From the NCBI RefSeq assembly GCF_010091945.1, contig NZ_WVIE01000008.1, forward strand, positions 124,001 to 188,000: 64,000 bases of DNA, written 5' to 3'. Of the stretch, positions 9,346 through 18,626 are shown piece by piece (positions within the stretch are counted from its first letter, which is position 1; the number at the start of each line of letters is the position of its first letter). Under the pieces are notes generated by a model. That model ran no database searches. It was given only the letters and a program-made list of their open reading frames with translations, and had not been told where the DNA came from. Source of the DNA: Myxacorys almedinensis A. Lineage in GTDB: Bacteria; Cyanobacteriota; Cyanobacteriia; Leptolyngbyales; Leptolyngbyaceae. Position numbers and translations under genes: made by a program.

Positions 9346-9501
9346 GAGGTTGAACCTAATGCAGGGTGAACTATCTTTCCTAACTTTAGCGAGGTTGAGC
9401 AAAAATATTTGCGATCACAGGTTCGGATCTCCCTGCCCTAGAGTCTATCCAAAGGCGGAACCAGGGGCACTCACGATTATACTTTTTTTGCGGTTTGTGC
9501 C

Positions 9502-10245
9502 TTACTGCACAGTCGCATCTACTGTAGAAATTGGCACATTCCGAAAAGTGACTGCTTGAGGAAAACCAATATCAATCCGTTCGAGATTTTCTGGGATACG
9601 AAAGGTGAGGGTGCTTTCTATCGATTCGCCGGGGCGCAGCTTAGAGAGCGAGATTGGCTGGTCGCCTGGGGTTTGATAGTCAACGACTGAAAATGATTGG
9701 TTGGTGCGGGTGTTGAGCGCGATCGCAGTGCCCAACGAGAGATTGCCTCCTCCGGCTATAGAAGTCGCTGCTGCCGAAGGGCGCATTGCCCGGTTAACCC
9801 GCACTCGCACGTTCACAAGGTTGGCAGGTACTACATTGGTCACCCGCTCAGCCGCCAAGATCTCAATCTGTCCAGCCTCGCCGTAGACCGGTTGGGCAAA
9901 TTGACCCGGTGCGATCGCTCTAGCTGGAACGGGCGCACCCTGCCTTGGCTCGATCAACGAGTCGCGACCTGGCGCTGAACCCCCTCCTATGCCAAAAAAT
10001 GGAGCGGCATCACTTCTGGGCGACCGAACTGCCTCGTTTTGCCGTTGATAGCGTACCGTTTGAATGACCGCATAGCCACTCAAGAAAAAGGCAAAAACCG
10101 ACAACACCAGGGCTAACCCCGATGCGACATCATTGAGCGCGCTACCCCCAGACGAGCGAAGCGGAGGCGCGACCTGTTTAGCTCGTTGAGCTTGGAGGGG
10201 GTCTGGCTCCTGAGTTGTCGTATGAGTGGGTTGTTCTTCTACCAT
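9502..10245 (-). CDS. Membrane-anchored protein with C-terminal beta-sandwich-like domain
   Basis: 247 residues: a proline-rich cytoplasmic N-terminus (1-35), one transmembrane helix around residues 40-62 (ASGLALVLSVFAFFLSGYAV), a disordered linker, then an extracytoplasmic region of short beta strands from about residue 125 (IEILAAERVTNVVPANLVNV). The last part (GESIESTLTFRIPENLERIDI) is reminiscent of DUF4352/telokin-like folds. Function unknown. Divergent from dacB. Confidence 0.65.
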   Translation of the reverse strand: MVEEQPTHTTTQEPDPLQAQRAKQVAPPLRSSGGSALNDVASGLALVLSVFAFFLSGYAVIQTVRYQRQNEAVRSPRSDAAPFFGIGGGSAPGRDSLIEPRQGAPVPARAIAPGQFAQPVYGEAGQIEILAAERVTNVVPANLVNVRVRVNRAMRPSAAATSIAGGGNLSLGTAIALNTRTNQSFSVVDYQTPGDQPISLSKLRPGESIESTLTFRIPENLERIDIGFPQAVTFRNVPISTVDATVQ

Positions 10246-10443
10246 TGGGATTTACCCGATTGAGACGATATGGCTCGATCGTATTCAATGCGTTCTAGGT
10301 TTTAGTCCTGTCCTGAGAGGGATTTGTAGATTATGATCCCCATGCAGTTAAGTGATTAATCTGAGGCAAATTTTTCGTTTTTCAGTAAGATAAAGCCTCT
10401 GTCGGCTCTTCCTACCTTTGTTCCACCCTGTCTAGGCTCTGTT

Positions 10444-11958
10444 TTGTCTGCTCACCCCTTCAACTACCCTTCCATGACCGTTCACTCCGAGTCTCCTCTT
10501 GATTCTGTTTGGTTTCACGCCACCACTGTGCTCAAAACGTTAGCTGTTGGGAGTTGCCTGCTGGTTTTGTTTCCGACGCGCAGTTTAGCGGCTCCATCGG
10601 CGCTGTGCTCAAATCAGCTTCCTGCTGCGATCGCGGCAATTGTCAATCGTCCAATGTTTGCGCGATCGCGCTTTGGGGTGTTGGTGCAAACCCTCGGCAA
10701 CCAGGAAACGCTCTACGCCCGTGACGCCAATCGATATTTTATTCCGGCGTCTAACGCAAAGCTCTTGACGACCGCCGCCGTGCTGAGCAAATTTGGCTCT
10801 CGCTACCGCATTCGTACGCCAGTCTATGGAGTTCAAGCTTCCTCTGGCTGGCGGATTCGGCTGGTGGGGCAAGGCGATCCCAGTTTCACCGATGCTCAGT
10901 TGATTAGCCTAGCTCAGCAGATGAGCCAAAAAGGAATTAGGCAGATCGCCCGACTGGAAGTTGAAGACCAAGATAGGGAGCCAATTAATGGCAATTGGGC
11001 AGTGGGCGATGTGCGGGAGAGCTATGGCACTCCGGTGAGCCGATTGATTGTCAATCGCAACGTGGTGGCGCTGACGCTGTTCCCCCAAGCCGTGGGGCAA
11101 CCGTTACGCCTCCAATGGAAAGATGCGGCGCAAGCGACTCAGTGGAAAATTGAAAATGCGTCAGTGACGACGCCTGAGCCAGCGCCAGAGTATATTACCG
11201 TAGAGCGCGGGTTAGCCCAGCCAACACTGAAGATTTCCGGACAACTCCGGGTCGGTGCTGCTCCTTATGTAGATGCGATCGCGGTTTTTGATCCCGCCGC
11301 CCATTTCTTGAGCCGCTTTCAGCATGCCTTGTCTCAGGTGGGGATCACCGTCGATCAAGCTCTCGTCAGCCACACCCCCGACCTCATCGGTGCAGAAATA
11401 GCCGCGATCGATTCTCCTACGATCGCAGAGTTGGTGAAATTTACCAATCAAAATAGCGATAACCTTTACGCCGAAGCATTGCTCAAGTTGTTAGGTGCTG
11501 AAAGAGCCTCCCCGCCAGAGAGTTCTGTTTTGGGGAAAGGTCTGTCGGCGCTCACAGAAGTGCTTGCACGCCTGGGCATTGATCAAGAGGGCTTTTCGAT
11601 CGTGGACGGAGCAGGCTTAGCCCGTCAAGATCTGATCACTCCTGCGGCGCTGGTGCAAACGTTGCAAACCATGAGCCAGCATCCTGAAGGCGCGTTCTAT
11701 CGCTCCTCGCTCCCCATTGCCGGTCTGAGTGGATCGCTGCAAAATCGATTGCAAAACACCCCGGCTCAAGGCGTTGTCCAAGCTAAAACAGGAACCCTGA
11801 CTGGCATTAGCGCCCTATCTGGCTATGTCAGCCCCACCCAGCATCCACCGCTTGTGTTTAGCCTCATCTTAAATCAATCGAGAGACTCAGCCCTTGTGCA
11901 GCGAGACGCCTTAGATGAGATTGCCTTACTCCTCGCTCAACTGCGATCGTGTTCCTAG
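10444..11958 (+). CDS. dacB: D-alanyl-D-alanine carboxypeptidase / endopeptidase (PBP4 type)
   Basis: Low-molecular-mass class C penicillin-binding protein acting on peptidoglycan in the periplasm. All three active-site motifs are present: SNAK at 103-106, SDN at 338-340 and KTGT at 448-451. A signal peptide spans about residues 25-50 (LAVGSCLLVLFPTRSLAA). The annotated start is a TTG; an ATG at 10474 gives a shorter and equally good signal peptide. About 500 residues is usual for the family. Confidence 0.9.
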   Translation: MSAHPFNYPSMTVHSESPLDSVWFHATTVLKTLAVGSCLLVLFPTRSLAAPSALCSNQLPAAIAAIVNRPMFARSRFGVLVQTLGNQETLYARDANRYFIPASNAKLLTTAAVLSKFGSRYRIRTPVYGVQASSGWRIRLVGQGDPSFTDAQLISLAQQMSQKGIRQIARLEVEDQDREPINGNWAVGDVRESYGTPVSRLIVNRNVVALTLFPQAVGQPLRLQWKDAAQATQWKIENASVTTPEPAPEYITVERGLAQPTLKISGQLRVGAAPYVDAIAVFDPAAHFLSRFQHALSQVGITVDQALVSHTPDLIGAEIAAIDSPTIAELVKFTNQNSDNLYAEALLKLLGAERASPPESSVLGKGLSALTEVLARLGIDQEGFSIVDGAGLARQDLITPAALVQTLQTMSQHPEGAFYRSSLPIAGLSGSLQNRLQNTPAQGVVQAKTGTLTGISALSGYVSPTQHPPLVFSLILNQSRDSALVQRDALDEIALLLAQLRSCS

Positions 11959-12301
11959 CACCGTACCTACAATTTATTTGGCGATTTATTGGAGGGTTGG
12001 AAATGACCTAGAATTTAAGTTAAGAACTCAACCGAAATTTGCCCCAACTGAGTAGAATGGCGATGTGTAGTCTTGCCGAGTTGTATCGTCCTTCGACTCG
12101 TTGACCACTGCTTTTGCTAACTATTAGTTGTGCTAACTATTAGTTGCAACTGGTTGTCACTCATCCCGCGTCACTCATCATGACGTTGTGCCCGACCATG
12201 ATTTTCGAGCCAGTTAGAGGTTAAGCTCTAGCGATCGCGCCATTTATTTTCTACCCGTGTTCGGGCGATTATTTCCTATCCATCATTATTTACAGGTGCC
12301 T
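11959..12301. other. infC leader region
   Basis: No open frame with a recognisable product. It contains a repeated phrase CTAACTATTAGTTG (at 12118 and 12133) and probably the infC promoter and leader. I see no leader peptide or riboswitch I can name. Confidence 0.4.
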
Positions 12302-12829
12302 GTGAGCGAAAGAAGACCCAATCGAGACATTCCCATCATCAACGATCGCATTCGTTTTCCTAAGTTACGAGTCATCGATGCCGATGGCGCACAGCTAGGA
12401 ATTATGACTACACGGGAAGCGCAACAACTCGCTGACGAAAAATCCCTTGACCTGGTGCTAGTCAGCGATAAAGCTGATCCCCCCGTTTGTAAAATTATTG
12501 ACTACGGAAAGCACAAATTCGAGCAAGAGAAAAAGGCGAAGGAAGCTCGGAAGAAGCAGCACACCGTTGATGTCAAAGAAGTTAAGATGCGCTACAAGAT
12601 TGAAGAACACGACTACAACGTGCGAATTAGTCAGGCAGAACGCTTTATTAAGTCAGGCGACAAAGTGAAAGCCACAATTATGTTCCGTGGGCGAGAAATT
12701 CAGCACAGCGACCTGGCAGAGACGCTACTCAAACGTATGGCTCAAGATCTGCAAGAAATTGCAGAAGTGCAGCAAGCCCCTAAAAAAGAGGGTCGAAATA
12801 TGATGATGCTGCTTGCCCCTAAAAAGTAG
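12302..12829 (+). CDS. infC: Translation initiation factor IF-3
   Basis: Binds the 30S subunit, checks the initiator tRNA and start codon, and blocks premature subunit joining. [39 protein letters not shown] and the C-terminal [18 protein letters not shown] are diagnostic. I place the start at GTG 12302 (VSERRPNRD), giving 175 residues, the family length. An in-frame ATG at 12257 would add 15 residues without similarity. rpmI and rplT do not follow. A strong terminator lies downstream. Confidence 0.95.
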   Translation: MSERRPNRDIPIINDRIRFPKLRVIDADGAQLGIMTTREAQQLADEKSLDLVLVSDKADPPVCKIIDYGKHKFEQEKKAKEARKKQHTVDVKEVKMRYKIEEHDYNVRISQAERFIKSGDKVKATIMFRGREIQHSDLAETLLKRMAQDLQEIAEVQQAPKKEGRNMMMLLAPKK

Positions 12830-12862
12830 ACATTGAGCGATCGCTAAATTCATTTTTCATAC

Positions 12863-12906
12863 ACCAGAGGATTGCCGATTAAAGGGCGATCCTCTGGTTT
12901 GTTTTG
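12863..12906 (+). terminator. Terminator after infC
   Basis: A 10-bp perfect stem, ACCAGAGGAT (12863-12872) with ATCCTCTGGT (12889-12898), is followed by a T-rich tract. It lies 33 bp after the infC stop. The rest of 12907-13158 shows no gene. Confidence 0.85.
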
Positions 12907-13158
12907 GGTCACTTTCCATAGGGCTATAGCCATCCTATTACAACCGTTCTCCCTCTCTCCCCATCCACCCACGACTGTGGTTTATTCATCGTTTTGTCCA
13001 TCGGTAAATTTTCATAAGCAGAGCCTGAGCTTCATCAAAAAAATGTGATCCAAATTGGGAATGCTAGGGTATTCATCCAAACTTAGGCACGCCGATCAGT
13101 ATGCTAGCGGGTCTGCCTACAGCCACTGGACGCATTCAAACTTGGGACACCACGCTTC

Positions 13159-16100
13159 ATGGTACTGACAAACCAATTCTGCAAAAAAGAGGGATTCGGA
13201 GATAAACTCTTACGCTGGATTAACCTCCGTGAAGGGGAGGGCAAACGAACGGCATCAATGTTTGCGTTCTACACCACAACGTCGTGGGGCCTAATTTGGC
13301 TAGAGGCGTGTGCCCTGGATCTGTTTTTGTCTCAATATGGCGCGGGGACGCTGCCCCTGATCTATCTCCTCAGTTCTGGCATTCGGATTGGGCTAGGGCT
13401 GCTCTACTCGTGGATGCAGCGATTTCTCCCTTTGCGCTGGGTGATTATCATCATTGCGATCGTGATTGCCCTACCACTTCCAGCGTTTTGGATTGGGTTA
13501 GGCTACCCCGCCGGGGCAGAGATTGCAGGGTTTCTCGTGCTCAAGTCAACCATTTTGTTGATGCAGCTTTGGCTAGAGGCAAGCCACGCGCTTAATGACC
13601 TCAACGCCTCGATTACCGCAAACCAACTGTTCAACATTCGAGAAGTGAAACGCACCTATCCCATCATCAGTAGCGGCATCTTGGTCGCAGATGTGGTGGG
13701 AGGGTTTTCGCTGCCGTTGTTTCTCGCATTTTTGCCCCACGATCGCGGCTTGCCGACGGTGATCATGGTGTCGTTTGCGATGATGATAGTGGGCGCAGGC
13801 ATTTTGGTTTATCTGAGCCAATCCTACCGGCAATCGTTTCCTGAGGTGCGGCGGCGGCGAGAAGAGGCGGTTGCCGAGACGTCAACCCGTCGATTGCGGG
13901 GAGAAATGCGCCACTATGCGCTGTTGTTGCTGATTTTCTTTGCCTTGTCGCAGGTCTTGATCTTGCTGGTCGAGTTTCAGTTTTTGAGCCACCTTGGAGA
14001 ACAGGCAGGGGCAACCGGAACCGACTTTTTACACGGACAAGTAGCCGGGTTTTTAGGCATTTTTAATGGGGCACTCGGCATTTGTGAATTGGCGATGCAG
14101 TGGCTGTTTGCAAGTCGTCTCATTGACCGGATTGGGGTGTTTGCTGCCGTCATGCTATTGCCGGGGGTAACCATCTTATTGAGCAGTATTTCTATGACGG
14201 GGTTGGTTCCTGTCTTTTTCCTGGTGGTGGTGCTGCGCTTTCTCTACGAACTCCTGCATTACACGATTTTTGCAGGCATTGGCCCGTTCTTGTTTCACGC
14301 CATTCCTGATCAGCAGCGCGATCGCATCCAATCTCGCGTGCGGGGCATTGCAGAACCCGTCTCTACGGCTGTCACCGGTTTGGCACTCCTTGGAATCAGC
14401 AGTCTGAGCTTGCAGCAAGCGGATATCACCGGGCAACGTTTGGTGTTTGGCATGATGGTATTGCTGGCGGCGGGGTGGCTGCTGGCGATCGCGCTGCTCC
14501 GCTCAAAATATGTGGGGTTACTCGTTCTCAGTGCTGGGCGGGGGCAGTTAAGCGCTTCTGAGGTGGATCTACGGGCATTCAAGCAAGCGGTGATTGGCAC
14601 GTTGGAAAAACCGGGCGCAGAAGCCGACAAGCGATCGTGCATCGAGTTGCTCTATCAAATTGATCCTAAAACCATTGGAGAGGTGCTTGCCCCGCTTTTG
14701 AGTAAACTTGCTCCTGCTTTGCAGCACAAAAGTTTAGAGGTGATGCTGAACTACCCAAACCCCGTTCACCTGCCCACCGTTCGGCATCTATTGGCACAGA
14801 AACCGGCTCCCGAAGTGACTGCGATCGCACTGCGTTACCTGATGCTGACCGAAGCATCACCCAACCTCAAACAGCTTGAGCCGTCGTTGCATCTAAGCGT
14901 TCATCCCATGGTGCGGGGAACGGCGGCATCTTTGATCTTGCGTCACGGCGACCCGATGCAGAAAGCGATCGCAACCAAGACGCTGCGGCTGATGCTGACG
15001 AGCCAAAACCGGCAAGAGCGGGTGATGGGCTGCCGCGCTTTAGGAGATGCGGTCTATCTACAAGCGTTGCGGCTGTATGTTCCGGAGTTGTTGAAAGATC
15101 GATCGGTTCAGGTGCGGCGGGCCGTTCTCGAAGCGATCGGGGCAACGCGCTCGGAAGAGTATTATCCCTATTTGCTGCGAGGCATCCATCTCAAATCCAC
15201 TCGGGAAGCCGCAATCAAAGCGCTGGTAAAACTAGAAAATGACGCCTTGCCAATGCTTGTAAAGCTGGTAGAAAATATCCATCAATCTGATCTGGTGCGA
15301 TGCGAGGCATGGGGCGCAATCGGTGAAATCGGCACGACAGAAGCCATTGAAATTCTCATCGCCCATCTCACGACCTCGTGGGGAAATAGCCGCCGGAATT
15401 TACTCAAAGTCTTGCTCAAAATTCCTCAAGAGCGCGGCATTGAGATGGTGTTGGATAAACTAGGGCGGCGCGGGATCGAAGCGCTGATCGATCAAGAAAT
15501 GATGTTTATCGGACAAGTGTATGGCGCGTTGGCTGATCTGATTCCAGAACGGTTGCGTGCTCAAGAAGCCGATATGTTGCGAAATGCGCTCCAAGATTCA
15601 CCAACCGATGGGATTGAGCGGCTGTTTTTGCTGATGAAGTTTCTCTACCCGATCAGTGCTATTCAAGTTGCGTCGTTTAACTTGCAGTCTGAGTCGCGGG
15701 TGAACGTGGCACAAGGGTTAGAAATTTTGGATAACACGTTAGATATCGTCAACAAACCTGCATTTTTGGGGCTACTCGATCGCACGTTGCTGATTGACAA
15801 GTTGCAAATCCTGTCACAGTTGGTTATGTATGTGCCGATGCGCCCCCACGATCGCGTTAAACATTTGTTGGATCTGCGCCACTTTATTTCTGATTGGACG
15901 TTAACCTGTTGTTTTCACCTCGCGCGGCGGGAACGTTGGACGTTAACCAGTGATCAAATTTTGTCGAGTTTGAGGCATCCCACCGGATATGTGCGGGAAG
16001 CCGTGCTGAGCTATTTGCGGCTGGCATCTCCTCAAGCCCTGGCTCGACTTTTGCCTGATTTACAGCACGATCGAAATCCCATTGTGGTCAGTGAAGTGAA

Positions 16101-16200
16101 GCGGCTGATGAATGAATTGGGCAGCGCCAGGCAAGATTTGATCCCCTACCCCGATGCTCATAAAACCGCCTCTAGCCATGAGGGGTCTCAGTCTCTGTGA
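13159..16200 (+). CDS. NTT/MFS-like membrane protein with long HEAT-repeat C-terminus
   Basis: 1013 residues. Residues 1-450 contain about 11-12 hydrophobic helices and resemble the ATP/ADP-translocase (NTT/TLC) and MFS folds, with LREGEGKRTASMFAFYTTT at the start and an arginine-rich loop near residue 230. Residues 475-980 are alpha-helical repeats of HEAT type (for example RSVQVRRAVLEAIG and LVRCEAWGAIGEIGTTEAIEIL). In other bacteria I know this architecture often continues into a cyclic-nucleotide-binding domain; here that domain is the next gene, 54 bp away. The transported substrate is unknown. The scaffold may couple transport to a signal. Confidence 0.75.
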   Translation: MVLTNQFCKKEGFGDKLLRWINLREGEGKRTASMFAFYTTTSWGLIWLEACALDLFLSQYGAGTLPLIYLLSSGIRIGLGLLYSWMQRFLPLRWVIIIIAIVIALPLPAFWIGLGYPAGAEIAGFLVLKSTILLMQLWLEASHALNDLNASITANQLFNIREVKRTYPIISSGILVADVVGGFSLPLFLAFLPHDRGLPTVIMVSFAMMIVGAGILVYLSQSYRQSFPEVRRRREEAVAETSTRRLRGEMRHYALLLLIFFALSQVLILLVEFQFLSHLGEQAGATGTDFLHGQVAGFLGIFNGALGICELAMQWLFASRLIDRIGVFAAVMLLPGVTILLSSISMTGLVPVFFLVVVLRFLYELLHYTIFAGIGPFLFHAIPDQQRDRIQSRVRGIAEPVSTAVTGLALLGISSLSLQQADITGQRLVFGMMVLLAAGWLLAIALLRSKYVGLLVLSAGRGQLSASEVDLRAFKQAVIGTLEKPGAEADKRSCIELLYQIDPKTIGEVLAPLLSKLAPALQHKSLEVMLNYPNPVHLPTVRHLLAQKPAPEVTAIALRYLMLTEASPNLKQLEPSLHLSVHPMVRGTAASLILRHGDPMQKAIATKTLRLMLTSQNRQERVMGCRALGDAVYLQALRLYVPELLKDRSVQVRRAVLEAIGATRSEEYYPYLLRGIHLKSTREAAIKALVKLENDALPMLVKLVENIHQSDLVRCEAWGAIGEIGTTEAIEILIAHLTTSWGNSRRNLLKVLLKIPQERGIEMVLDKLGRRGIEALIDQEMMFIGQVYGALADLIPERLRAQEADMLRNALQDSPTDGIERLFLLMKFLYPISAIQVASFNLQSESRVNVAQGLEILDNTLDIVNKPAFLGLLDRTLLIDKLQILSQLVMYVPMRPHDRVKHLLDLRHFISDWTLTCCFHLARRERWTLTSDQILSSLRHPTGYVREAVLSYLRLASPQALARLLPDLQHDRNPIVVSEVKRLMNELGSARQDLIPYPDAHKTASSHEGSQSL

Positions 16201-16254
16201 TATTTATCACGCCACTTCTTAGAATTTGGATCACGATGCCACCCTCACCCGACC

Positions 16255-16782
16255 ATGCTGAACAGTTTTGATCGCCTTCTACTCGTCCGTCAAGTCCCCA
16301 TCTTTCAAGAGCTTCGGGATGATTTCCTAGTTCGCTTAGCCTCGATCATGGAAGAACAGTCGTTTGGGGCACGGAAAACAATTTTTACTCAGGGTGACGA
16401 GGGGCGATCGCTCTATGTAGTGGTGTCGGGTCGAGTCCGAGTTCACATTGACAAACAAGAACTCGCCCAAATGGATAAAGGCGGATTTTTTGGTGAAATG
16501 TCGTTGTTTGATGCTGAACGGAGATCGGCGTCGGTGACAACCCTCTCGGTGTGTGACTGTTTGGTTTTAACGCAGCAGCAACTTTACGAAGCGATCGACG
16601 AAACGCCGGGAATTGCGCTCAACATTATTCGGATTCTCTCGCGTCGCATTCGAGAACTGAATGTGAGGATCAAAGACCAAGACGCTGAACTGATGTCACT
16701 CAAAGGGCAGCCAGAGGTGGAAGTAGAACCAATTTCACGTCCTCTTCGCGTTGTGCCCAATGTTGGACATATTAAACAGTAG
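16255..16782 (+). CDS. Cyclic-nucleotide-binding domain protein
   Basis: 175 residues, a CRP-type cNMP-binding domain without a DNA-binding helix-turn-helix. The phosphate-binding cassette reads GGFFGEMSLFDAERRSASV (residues 77-95), preceded by IFTQGDEGRSLYVVVSGRV. The Glu and Arg of the canonical cassette are kept, so cAMP or cGMP binding is plausible. A short helical tail (RILSRRIRELNVRIKDQDAEL) could dimerise. It follows the HEAT/NTT gene by 54 bp and probably acts with it. Confidence 0.85.
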   Translation: MLNSFDRLLLVRQVPIFQELRDDFLVRLASIMEEQSFGARKTIFTQGDEGRSLYVVVSGRVRVHIDKQELAQMDKGGFFGEMSLFDAERRSASVTTLSVCDCLVLTQQQLYEAIDETPGIALNIIRILSRRIRELNVRIKDQDAELMSLKGQPEVEVEPISRPLRVVPNVGHIKQ

Positions 16783-16851
16783 TTTGACTGCCAACCTTCA
16801 GTGAGAGAGCAGTTGAGAGCATAGCTGTACTGATTTTAATTCTGCTTCACC

Positions 16852-17387
16852 ATGGACGATGAGAAGTTGATCGCTTATTTAGAAATTTGGATGTTAAGCT
16901 TGGTGACTCGCTTGACGAAGTTAAAAGGGCTTACAAGGAATTGGTGCAGGTTTGGCATCCTGATCGTTTTAGAAACAACCCAAAACTTGAAATGAGAGCG
17001 AATCAGAAATTAAAAGAAATTAACGCAGCTTACGACTACGTTTGTGAGCATTATGATCCAGCAAAGACAAATGTAAATTAAAAGCCTTTTAAGCAGAAAA
17101 ATAATACAAGATATAGCAGTAATAAAGACTATCAGGATATTATTCAGCTTTTAAGGAGCATTCCTGGCATGACAAGTGCCGATCCAAAAGATCTTCAATA
17201 TTTCTAGACTTTTACTATCTGTAAGAGTGGACTCACCATCCGTATTTGGAAGAACTTTTTTGGAGTTAACCATGCATTTGTTGTTGATAATCGCGACGCT
17301 CTAATTTTTAGTGGATTTGTTAGATGGATACACTCTGATGGACTCTTTGACTGCTTAAATCAAATTCAGCAATACTATGGGCAGTAA
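16852..17387 (+). pseudogene. Decayed J-domain protein gene
   Basis: The first 13 codons (MDDEKLIAYLEIW) and the J-domain DVKLGDSLDEVKRAYKELV with WHPDRF are in different frames. A single missing T at about 16886 (YLEI then LDVK) would join them. After NVN-stop at 17081 the coding trace resumes in another frame (KDYQDIIQLLRSIPG), then again as LTIRIWKNFFGVNHAFVVD and ends QIQQYYGQ-stop at 17387. At least three lesions are needed, so this is a pseudogene of a DnaJ-like co-chaperone, not one sequencing error. The HPD tripeptide survives. Confidence 0.7.
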
Positions 17388-17503
17388 ATACATGCATATA
17401 AACGAGCATATATTAGGAAGCATTATTCATTAGGATGAGTTAAAGCATGAAACTCAATGGTTGTACTCTGAAGCTGTGTTGGTTTAGAAAAATGACGATC
17501 GAC

Positions 17504-17692
17504 TCAAACGATACATTTATCGCGATCGCGCGATCGCTCTGCTAACGCTTGGACAAACGCCTGATGCTCTGAAGAAGCCAGCCCAGCTTGTAGCCCATTC
17601 AACACCTCAATCATGCTGCCATTTAGCAGCGCAGACACGACTAACCATAATCCTGGAAAGGCACTGCTTCGGATAATGCCATCGCCATCCAA
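17504..17692 (-). pseudogene. C-terminal remnant of a Uma2-type nuclease gene
   Basis: The translated segment DGDGIIRSSAFPGLWL, then LLNGSMIEVLNGLQAGLASS, matches the tail I know from Uma2 (DUF820) proteins, where IRSxVFPGLWL and LQxGLASxEH are common. The N-terminal nuclease part is missing, and neighbouring pieces are in another frame. It abuts the mscS 3' end. Confidence 0.5.
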
Positions 17693-17747
17693 TCAGTTCG
17701 GCTTTGAAGTTTTCTGGATTGATTCGCGTAATTGATGAATAAGACCG

Positions 17748-18554
17748 TCAAACAGAAACTTGGCTTTCGGCTTTCAGTGCCTCTTGAACAATCTGCAAAA
17801 CTTCTGATTTCACTTGCTCGTAGTGACTCGCCGCGCACCACGGACGCAGGTAAAGCATCGTTGCCGTTGCCGAAATCGCTTCGACATGACAGGTTGGTTT
17901 TGGCTCATCTAAAATCAGGGGATGGTCTTGCAGCAACGACAACAATTGAGTAATGGTCGGCTCGATGGCGCGATCGCTAATATCAATTGTCAGATCCACC
18001 CGGCGGATGCCCATCACCGTATTATTTTTGAGCGTGCCACTAAAAAGATTGCCGTTGGGAACCGTAATCCGCACATAGTCAGACGTAAGAATCGTGGTTG
18101 AAAACAAGCCAATGTTATCAACCTTGCCCGCCACACCCGCTCCTTCGATCGCGTCTCCCACCTCAAACGGGCGAAAACTCACCAGCAAGACCCCTGCCGC
18201 AAAGTGAGACAGACTATTTTGCAACGCCAAACCAATCGCTAACCCGGCAGCACCCACCACTGCAACCACGGTCGTTGTTTGAATTCCCATCGCATTGAGG
18301 GCTGCCACTGCACCCACCATCCACACCAAAATTGCGGAAATTTGCACCAAAAATTTTTGTAAGGTGGGTTCTGCGTATTTGAGCAGCCGCAACGAAAGAT
18401 GTCTCGCGATCGTAGCGCCCCATCGGCTTAAAAGCAAAATTGCGATCGCCTTGACCATCTGAAACGCCAAATTTGCCAAGTGATTTTCAAACATGGGATG
18501 AGTCACGTTTAGCGGAAAGGGGGTTGAGATGGCTTGAGCTACAAACATGGGCAC
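17748..18554 (-). CDS. Small-conductance mechanosensitive channel, MscS family
   Basis: 268 residues. It has two to three N-terminal membrane helices, then the pore helix ATTVVAVVGAAGLAIGLALQ (written here from T92) rich in Gly/Ala, NSLSHFAAGVLL, and the beta-domain signature FEVGDAI and VPNGNLFSGTLKN. Opens under membrane tension to release osmolytes. The length is close to E. coli MscS (286). It probably lacks the last beta-barrel strand, as the tail is short. Confidence 0.9.
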   Translation of the reverse strand: MPMFVAQAISTPFPLNVTHPMFENHLANLAFQMVKAIAILLLSRWGATIARHLSLRLLKYAEPTLQKFLVQISAILVWMVGAVAALNAMGIQTTTVVAVVGAAGLAIGLALQNSLSHFAAGVLLVSFRPFEVGDAIEGAGVAGKVDNIGLFSTTILTSDYVRITVPNGNLFSGTLKNNTVMGIRRVDLTIDISDRAIEPTITQLLSLLQDHPLILDEPKPTCHVEAISATATMLYLRPWCAASHYEQVKSEVLQIVQEALKAESQVSV

Positions 18555-18626
18555 AGACCTCCTTAAAGCGGCTCAGTGGGGTTCGACGGGGATCAACCCC
18601 TTGTCAGGAGGATTAGTTTAAACTGT

